This document shows positions 58,834-64,000 of a stretch of 64,000 bases of DNA, piece after piece. This DNA is from Brevibacillus antibioticus (lineage in GTDB: Bacteria > Bacillota > Bacilli > Brevibacillales > Brevibacillaceae): the NCBI RefSeq assembly GCF_005217615.1, contig NZ_SZNK01000001.1, positions 4,203,501-4,267,500 on the forward strand, written 5' to 3'. Numbering within the stretch: position 1 is the first letter of the stretch; each line of letters opens with the position of its first letter. Made by a program: the position numbers and the translations under genes. Below the pieces are notes generated by a model. That model made no database searches. It was not told the origin of the DNA and saw only the letters and a program-made list of their open reading frames with translations.

Positions 58834-61064
58834 GGCTTCAATTGACGGATTAACCGTTCGAGTATTTGCTCTGCTATAGTTCTCGCATTTTGTTCCATTT
58901 GTTTGTAGCCATACACGGTACGTTCGTACAGCTCCGTCAAATAGCGCAGGTCTTGTCGCTTGTCTGCCGGCAGGGTCATCCTGCCCACGTACTCCCGCAA
59001 CGTTTCTCCTGGCTGTCTGCGCGTGTAGACACGCTCCATCATCTGCATCAGCAAATGGTACCGATCCGGGAACTCACTGCTTCGCTCTTGATTCAGTTGC
59101 CTGCGCATCCACCATAGCTGAATATCTTGTCTGCGACGCCACACGATAATTCCTGCCACAACAATGGCTACAGCCAATCCCGCGTTTACTTGCCAAGGAA
59201 TTTTAATCCCACTACCTGCTGGGCTGTCTCCCTCTTCCAGCTCATTGAAACGTCCATTCCCACGATCGCCGTCCGTTTGATTCGCCAGGTTCGGCAACGG
59301 AACAGGGATCTCCGGCTTTGAAGTGACCAGATCATAATTAAAACGAACAGGTGACATGAAGGTACTCGTCGCTTCAAACGGAACCCAACCAATCCCCGGG
59401 AAGTAGACCTCTACCCACGAGTGAGCATCCTTGTTGCGCACTTCTAAAGTCTCGTAGTTAAACGCATCCGTTCCCACTCGTTCACCAGGTGCGAAGCCCT
59501 TGACCCAACGTGTCGGGATATCCAGGGTACGAAGCATAACTGCCATCGAAGTGGAAAAATGGTCACAGTACCCTCGAAGGCTGTCAAACAAGAAGTGATC
59601 GACAAAATCCTGGCCCTCTGCAGCGACTGGAACGTCTTTCGTTTCATACTTATATTTTCCACTTGAGCGCAAGTAATTCTCGATCGCTCTCACTTTGTCA
59701 TAAGGAGTCTTCGCATCCTTGGTAATCGTTGCAGCTAGCTCTCTTACTCGCGGAGGAACCGAGGCTGGCACCTGCAAATAGCGCTCTTTGATATCATCCG
59801 GATAGTTCGTCCCCGCATTCGTCACGGCCTTTTCACTAACAATCGGTACTTCGGTCTCGACCTTGTATTGATTCAGTTTGAGCAAAAGCGGATTGGGGCC
59901 GTACTCTGGCCGACCGTTTTTCTCACTCAGCTGAACCAAGTTGATTTTTCCTGCCCGTACTTCAAGTTGCTGATTCATTTTGTCATAAACAACAGTTGCC
60001 TCTGGTGGAGCGTAGTTGCTCACCTTTTTTAGCTGCCCTTGATAAAAGACAGTCGGGAATTGCTGCGGGCCTTTAAATTCTAATGTAGCTTGAACCTTTT
60101 TCGTTTCAAGCCCTTGGAACATCGTATTCTCCCATGTATAGGTTTGCGGGTCCAGGATTGACTCATACTCTCTATCGCCTTTTTCCCAGCCAACTCCCGT
60201 ATACACGTCCTTCGAGTCACCGCGCCAATAGCTACGCTCGTTCGTCTTTGCAATAAACACTAATGTGTTATCTTGCAGGAAAGGACCGCCTAACCGTTCG
60301 TCGTTGTTGTCGTATCCTACTTTTTTCATCACACCAACAGGCGTATCGCTTCCTTTCCCTGTTAAAAAAGCGATCGGATCAGGCCATGACGGTCCTGCCT
60401 TCGGTGCTGCATAACCGATACCTATACAAGCCATAATGACCATCACCGAAGCCAGCAGTGAGTTGAGCATGATTCGGCTTCTCTTCCCTGCCAGTGTTGC
60501 CATGTTCATCATCTTCATCAGATGACTAATGGCCAGCATCAGGAAACCAATAATCAGCGTCCGTACAACCCCTGAACTGGCATCATACGGGAGAAACGTA
60601 TCCAACACTGCCAAATACAGTTCGGTCAAAAAGACAAACCATAAGCCTTGCCGTTGTTCCAGCACAAGATACGTTAACATCGTCGCTAACAACACCAAAA
60701 CGAGATCAAACATGGTATTCCGCGACAGGATCGACATGCTGGCCCAATCCTGTTGAAACGCTAACGGAAGATCGTGAATCATCTGTCCGTACAATTGACC
60801 AATCCAATCCGAGTCAAAAAACGGTTTGTCAAATAAAGTAGCATGCAAAAGCACCATTAGCCCAAGTGCTTTGATCGGCAAAGTTAACCACCGATAAGGG
60901 ATCAACAGGTCAATGATAATGACTCCACCCACAATCGCATAAAACGGCCACAGAATGCCCGTATCCGTTAATGTCTGTAGAGGAAGAAGCCACTCTCTTA
61001 ACATCAGGAACAGAAAAAGGGCCAAGACCCATTCCCAAATCGTTGGACGCTTCCAAACGCTCAT
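58830..61064 (-). CDS. Transglutaminase-like membrane protein (TgpA type)
   Basis: 744 residues: N-terminal membrane part with about six helices (1-215), an extracytoplasmic region with a transglutaminase core (about 470-590; Cys in DSLRGYCDHFSTSMAVML, His in NKDAHSWVEVYFPG, Asp/Glu downstream), another helix (about 645-665) and a cytoplasmic DUF4129-like end (ETLREYVGRM). Always seen with MoxR and DUF58 genes, as here. Role unknown in Bacilli; envelope protein processing is suspected. The ATG at 61064 has GGAGGTG 9 bases upstream. Confidence 0.87.
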   Translation of the reverse strand: MSVWKRPTIWEWVLALFLFLMLREWLLPLQTLTDTGILWPFYAIVGGVIIIDLLIPYRWLTLPIKALGLMVLLHATLFDKPFFDSDWIGQLYGQMIHDLPLAFQQDWASMSILSRNTMFDLVLVLLATMLTYLVLEQRQGLWFVFLTELYLAVLDTFLPYDASSGVVRTLIIGFLMLAISHLMKMMNMATLAGKRSRIMLNSLLASVMVIMACIGIGYAAPKAGPSWPDPIAFLTGKGSDTPVGVMKKVGYDNNDERLGGPFLQDNTLVFIAKTNERSYWRGDSKDVYTGVGWEKGDREYESILDPQTYTWENTMFQGLETKKVQATLEFKGPQQFPTVFYQGQLKKVSNYAPPEATVVYDKMNQQLEVRAGKINLVQLSEKNGRPEYGPNPLLLKLNQYKVETEVPIVSEKAVTNAGTNYPDDIKERYLQVPASVPPRVRELAATITKDAKTPYDKVRAIENYLRSSGKYKYETKDVPVAAEGQDFVDHFLFDSLRGYCDHFSTSMAVMLRTLDIPTRWVKGFAPGERVGTDAFNYETLEVRNKDAHSWVEVYFPGIGWVPFEATSTFMSPVRFNYDLVTSKPEIPVPLPNLANQTDGDRGNGRFNELEEGDSPAGSGIKIPWQVNAGLAVAIVVAGIIVWRRRQDIQLWWMRRQLNQERSSEFPDRYHLLMQMMERVYTRRQPGETLREYVGRMTLPADKRQDLRYLTELYERTVYGYKQMEQNARTIAEQILERLIRQLKP

Positions 61065-61068
61065 GAGT

Positions 61069-62274
61069 CTATGCACCTCCAATCCGTTTCCACTCTTGAT
61101 CATCCATGTGAATAGACGTACATGTTACTTTGTTTGCGCCAAGCAGTTGCAACGCTTGCTTTTGTTCATGCGAAATGGTTGACTCGTTCTGCATGAGAAA
61201 CAGCTGCACCCGTCTGCCTTTTTGAGCGAGTGTGATCAAACGACCGATCAACGTTTTTTCTACATGCGGTGTAATAATGATCAAAGTGACACCTTGAGGC
61301 TGCTCCAATGCTTCTCTTCCCACAATTCTTGCAAATAACTCTTGTCCTTCTGGCGCGACACGAGCTAATTGATCAAAAACTCTGAGGAAATGGGCATGGG
61401 ACAGTCCTGGTGGTATCGATATACGTTCTGCTTGCTTGTACACGAGCCCATAATGGTATTGATTCCGATTGGCGAAAGCGATCAGACTCGCGGCTAGCTT
61501 CACCGCTGTTTCGAACAAGTGCACAGGCTTCCCTTGGTAGTTTGTCTTCTCCACATCAAGGAAAAAGACAGCCTGATTCATTGCCTGATGCTCAAATTCC
61601 TTCGTCTTCAGACCCGTCCCCCGTGCGGAAGCTCGCCAATGAATTTGACTCAACCGATCGCCCCGATGATAGTCTCTTACGCCCCGTACTGCTGCAACGT
61701 CGTCAGAGCGCCGATGGGAAACATGCACCGTACCACTGAAGCTCCCATCCCCCAGGGCCCAATGGGTCAATTCTTTGTATTTTGGATAAACGAGAAACTC
61801 TTGAGAAATCGAATAAACCTTGCGACGCTCAAAAAATCCAAAAAAATCCCCGCCGCTTACTACACATTCTTCGAGACGATAGTATCCGCGCGGTACATTG
61901 GGTATGACATAACGAAACTCGACTTCCCTTTTGAACCACGGGAATATCAGTTGTCGATGCGGCTCATACACGCCAGCCAGCCTCGCCGGCAATGGCTCCA
62001 TAATCATATTCCAGCCCAGCGGAAACCAAATCCTCCGGCGCAGACGTATCGTTACAATGACATCTTCCCCATCCTGCAGACGATTGCGATCTAATTCACG
62101 CTCGACTTCTAGCTTCGTGAACATGAGTACATAAGCGACAATTTCATATAGGAGAAACACCAAACTACTATAGAAAAGAAACCAGCTTGAAAAGCCACCT
62201 TGAAATTTTGCGAATACATAAGTAATCAGAACTAATGCAATCGCCTTGAGCTTACCCCACCTTTTCTGTCTCAT
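61069..62274 (-). CDS. DUF58-domain membrane protein
   Basis: 401 residues: two N-terminal helices (about 10-50), a beta-rich part, and the DUF58 core near 190-260 (VRGVRDYHRGDRLSQIHWRA, then SARGTGLKTKEFE), followed by a VWA-like end without a full MIDAS. It partners with MoxR ATPases in the family. The ATG at 62274 has GGCGGTGA 6 bases upstream. Confidence 0.88.
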   Translation of the reverse strand: MRQKRWGKLKAIALVLITYVFAKFQGGFSSWFLFYSSLVFLLYEIVAYVLMFTKLEVERELDRNRLQDGEDVIVTIRLRRRIWFPLGWNMIMEPLPARLAGVYEPHRQLIFPWFKREVEFRYVIPNVPRGYYRLEECVVSGGDFFGFFERRKVYSISQEFLVYPKYKELTHWALGDGSFSGTVHVSHRRSDDVAAVRGVRDYHRGDRLSQIHWRASARGTGLKTKEFEHQAMNQAVFFLDVEKTNYQGKPVHLFETAVKLAASLIAFANRNQYHYGLVYKQAERISIPPGLSHAHFLRVFDQLARVAPEGQELFARIVGREALEQPQGVTLIIITPHVEKTLIGRLITLAQKGRRVQLFLMQNESTISHEQKQALQLLGANKVTCTSIHMDDQEWKRIGGA

Positions 62275-62288
62275 CTGCAATCACCGCC

Positions 62289-63242
62289 TTAGCTTACCGG
62301 GACACGGGTCTCAGACAAGATCATAGCCAACACCCGATCTACGGTTGCTCCTTCCAGTCTTGCTTCTGGTTTCACAATCATACGGTGTGCAAACACTACT
62401 GGAACTAGTTCCTTCACGTCATCTGGAATGACATAGTCACGTCCACGAACGAAGGCCAACGCCTGAACAGCCCGGAAAAGAGCAAGAGAACCGCGCGGGC
62501 TCACGCCTAAGTAAATATGATGATGCTCACGCGTACGATGACATAGACGCACGAGGTATTCTTTTATTCCTTCTGATACCTTGATCGTCGATACCTGGCG
62601 CTGGAGTTCCGCAAGCTCGGCGGTGGACATAACCGGCTGAAGCTCTTCCAATGGATTCGCTGCCGAGAATCTGGACAACATCCGCATTTCTTCCTCTACC
62701 GTTGGATATCCCAAGCTTAATTGCATGAAGAATCGGTCCAATTGAGCTTCAGGTAATGGGAAGGTCCCTTCATACTCTAATGGGTTTTGCGTAGCCATCA
62801 CAAAAAATGGCTCTGCCAATCGATACGTAGAACCATCGATTGTTACCGAGCGCTCTTCCATGGCTTCCAAGAGTGCCGATTGTGTTTTGGGTGAAGTCCT
62901 GTTGATTTCGTCTGCAAGAATGACATTTGCAAAAATCGGCCCTTGACGGAACTCAAATTCCAGGCTTTTTTGATTAAAAATAGCGACCCCTGTCACATCC
63001 GTTGGCAACAAATCTGGGGTAAATTGAATGCGTTTAAACTCACCGCTGATTGATTTGGACAATGCACGTACCATCATGGTCTTCCCAACGCCTGGTACAT
63101 CCTCTAGCAAAACGTGACCATTCGCTAGAATAGCCGCTACCATCAGTTCAATCACGGAGCGCTTACCAATCAATACTTTTTCTATATTATCGATTAAACC
63201 GGTTATTGCAGGATTTACTTGTTCCAATTTGATAGGGTTCAT
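62289..63242 (-). CDS. MoxR-family AAA+ ATPase
   Basis: 317 residues: Walker A DVPGVGKTMMVRA, Walker B VILADEINRTSPKTQSALLE, sensor 1 FFVMATQNPLEYEGTFPLPE, and a lid domain. MoxR proteins act as chaperones for metal insertion or complex assembly, here with the DUF58 and transglutaminase proteins encoded next to it. First gene of the operon. Confidence 0.92.
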   Translation of the reverse strand: MNPIKLEQVNPAITGLIDNIEKVLIGKRSVIELMVAAILANGHVLLEDVPGVGKTMMVRALSKSISGEFKRIQFTPDLLPTDVTGVAIFNQKSLEFEFRQGPIFANVILADEINRTSPKTQSALLEAMEERSVTIDGSTYRLAEPFFVMATQNPLEYEGTFPLPEAQLDRFFMQLSLGYPTVEEEMRMLSRFSAANPLEELQPVMSTAELAELQRQVSTIKVSEGIKEYLVRLCHRTREHHHIYLGVSPRGSLALFRAVQALAFVRGRDYVIPDDVKELVPVVFAHRMIVKPEARLEGATVDRVLAMILSETRVPVS

Positions 63243-63390
63243 GTTGATACAACTCCTGTTCTATTATATTCTTCCGTCAGGTTTGTAACAGCTGTTCCTC
63301 CATGCTTTCAGTGTAATTCTAAAGTAATAGATGCAAATAGGAGATACAAGGAAAAAATGCTTAAAAATTGAAAAAATACACATATCATTA

Positions 63391-63422
63391 TAAAAAAAAG
63401 AGTAGGATCTATTCCTACTCTT
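63391..63422 (-). terminator. Terminator of tRNA cluster
   Basis: AAGAGTAGGA pairs with TCCTACTCTT, then TTTTTTTT on the minus strand, 20 bases after the last tRNA. Confidence 0.9.
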
Positions 63423-63439
63423 CGGTTTCATATGAAATA

Positions 63440-63516
63440 TGGCGTGCCCTGAGAGATTCGAACTCCCGACCTTTTGATTCGTAGTCAAACGCTCTATCCA
63501 GCTGAGCTAAGGGCAC
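63440..63516 (-). tRNA. tRNA-Arg(ACG)
   Basis: Cloverleaf with acceptor GTGCCCT/AGGGCAC, anticodon loop CTACGAA (anticodon ACG), T-loop TTCGAAT, CCA encoded. Confidence 0.96.
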
Positions 63517-63523
63517 AAATAAA

Positions 63524-63599
63524 TGGAGCGGACGAAGGGTCTCGAACCCTCGACCTTCGCCTTGGCAAGGCGACGCTCTACCAATTGAGCTACGTCCGC
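63524..63599 (-). tRNA. tRNA-Gly(GCC)
   Basis: Acceptor GCGGACG/CGTCCGC, anticodon loop TTGCCAA (GCC), T-loop TTCGAGA, CCA encoded. Confidence 0.96.
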
Positions 63600-63650
63600 A
63601 TGTTATATCTTATGAGGTTTGTACTGAGGACAAAGCTTTCTGTCATAGTA

Positions 63651-63732
63651 TGGTGCGGGTGAAGGGACTTGAACCCCCACGGTTGCCCGCCAGAACCTAA
63701 ATCTGGTGCGTCTGCCATTCCGCCACACCCGC
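63651..63732 (-). tRNA. tRNA-Leu(TAG)
   Basis: Acceptor GCGGGTG/CACCCGC, anticodon loop ATTTAGG (TAG), long variable arm CGGGCAACCG, CCA encoded. Confidence 0.95.
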
Positions 63733-63799
63733 ATTTTACTTAGAACAGAAAAGGGATTACTGTTACTATCACGCAGCTTTGCTTATTCAGCTAAAAAAC

Positions 63800-63875
63800 T
63801 GGTGAGCCATGAAGGACTCGAACCTTCGACCCTCTGATTAAAAGTCAGATGCTCTACCAACTGAGCTAATGGCTC
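63800..63875 (-). tRNA. tRNA-Lys(TTT)
   Basis: Acceptor GAGCCAT/ATGGCTC, anticodon loop CTTTTAA (TTT), T-loop TTCGAGT, CCA encoded. Confidence 0.96.
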
Positions 63876-63883
63876 TCAAAAAA

Positions 63884-63958
63884 TGGCTGGGGTACTAGGA
63901 TTTGAACCTAGGAATGACGGAGTCAAAGTCCGTTGCCTTACCGCTTGGCTATACCCCA
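63884..63958 (-). tRNA. tRNA-Gln(TTG)
   Basis: Acceptor TGGGGTA/TACCCCA, anticodon loop CTTTGAC (TTG), T-loop TTCAAAT, CCA encoded. Confidence 0.96.
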
Positions 63959-63962
63959 ATGG

Positions 63963-64000
63963 TGGTGCCGGCAATAGGACTTGAACCCACAACCCCCTGA
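63963..64000 (-). tRNA. Partial tRNA (3' half), identity unknown
   Basis: T-arm GTGGGTTCAAGTCCTAT, acceptor 3' strand TGCCGGC, discriminator A and CCA. The anticodon is outside the window; the acceptor somewhat resembles tRNA-Thr, but this is not decisive. Confidence 0.85.

Noticed and set aside
1..64000. CRISPR array or prophage
   Set aside because: No regularly spaced short repeats with unique spacers and no integrase, capsid or tail genes were seen; the only mobile element is the broken group II intron.

Overview
The window looks like chromosomal DNA of a Gram-positive, low-to-mid GC Bacillota, most likely Brevibacillus or a close relative in the Paenibacillaceae. The evidence is strong AGGAGG-type ribosome binding sites, GTG and TTG starts, consensus sigma-A promoters, two guanine-class purine riboswitches, a single-polypeptide gamma-glutamyltransferase, a Bce-type peptide-resistance module and tRNA genes with encoded CCA. 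The genus is inferred; no search was possible. Nearly all genes lie on the minus strand.

Layout: (1) 1-5954, a VanC/E/G-like glycopeptide-resistance cluster: membrane D,D-carboxypeptidase, D-Ala:D-Ser-type ligase, VanXY, VanT serine racemase and a VanS-like kinase cut by the window edge. (2) 6099-9173, a WYL regulator, a DinB protein, a DUF169 protein and a lipoprotein. (3) 9253-22188, a complete Tad/Flp pilus locus (prepilin peptidase, CpaB, CpaE, CpaF, TadB, TadC, Flp pilin, two TadE-like pseudopilins) carrying two paralogous VWA lipoproteins and a secreted proline-rich repeat protein. A thioredoxin and a SARP-type response regulator follow on the plus strand. (4) About 24.1-36.3 kb, an AT-rich accessory region with signs of rearrangement. 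It holds decayed genes, duplicated CheY genes, a small metzincin-like protease, a divergent gene pair consisting of a 51-codon four-cysteine peptide and an exporter/thiol-redox operon, a broken group IIC intron, pieces of a second gamma-glutamyltransferase gene beside 50-bp direct repeats, and a TetR-controlled secreted hydrolase. (5) 36.3-46.5 kb, gamma-glutamyltransferase, a split chromate transporter with an Lrp regulator, a BceRSAB module, an ECF sigma factor and an acetyltransferase, with four large nested palindromes of one family in the intergenic spaces. (6) 46.9-63.2 kb, housekeeping genes: purEKB, two M1-type peptidases, hisS, pbuG, guaA and a MoxR-DUF58-transglutaminase operon. (7) 63.4-64 kb, a tRNA cluster.

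Two observations seem most worth pursuing. The first is the four-cysteine peptide at 31534-31689. It has a perfect TTGACA-17-TATAAT promoter and is divergent from an operon encoding two membrane thioredoxin-like proteins, an ABC exporter without a peptidase domain and a MauE/DoxX-like redox membrane protein. This looks like an undescribed exported disulfide-peptide (bacteriocin-like) system. The second is the hisS leader: a 14-codon open reading frame with three consecutive His codons, followed by an intrinsic terminator just before hisS. This suggests ribosome-mediated attenuation where a T-box would be expected. The four nested palindromes, whose stems differ in sequence between copies but always stay complementary, are a third candidate for new biology.

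The purine genes form a functional group (purEKB for IMP synthesis, pbuG for uptake, guaA for GMP), with pbuG and guaA each behind a guanine-type riboswitch and an intrinsic terminator. Start codons were moved inside many long open frames where a clear ribosome binding site supported this. Hand-counted site coordinates may be off by a base or two.
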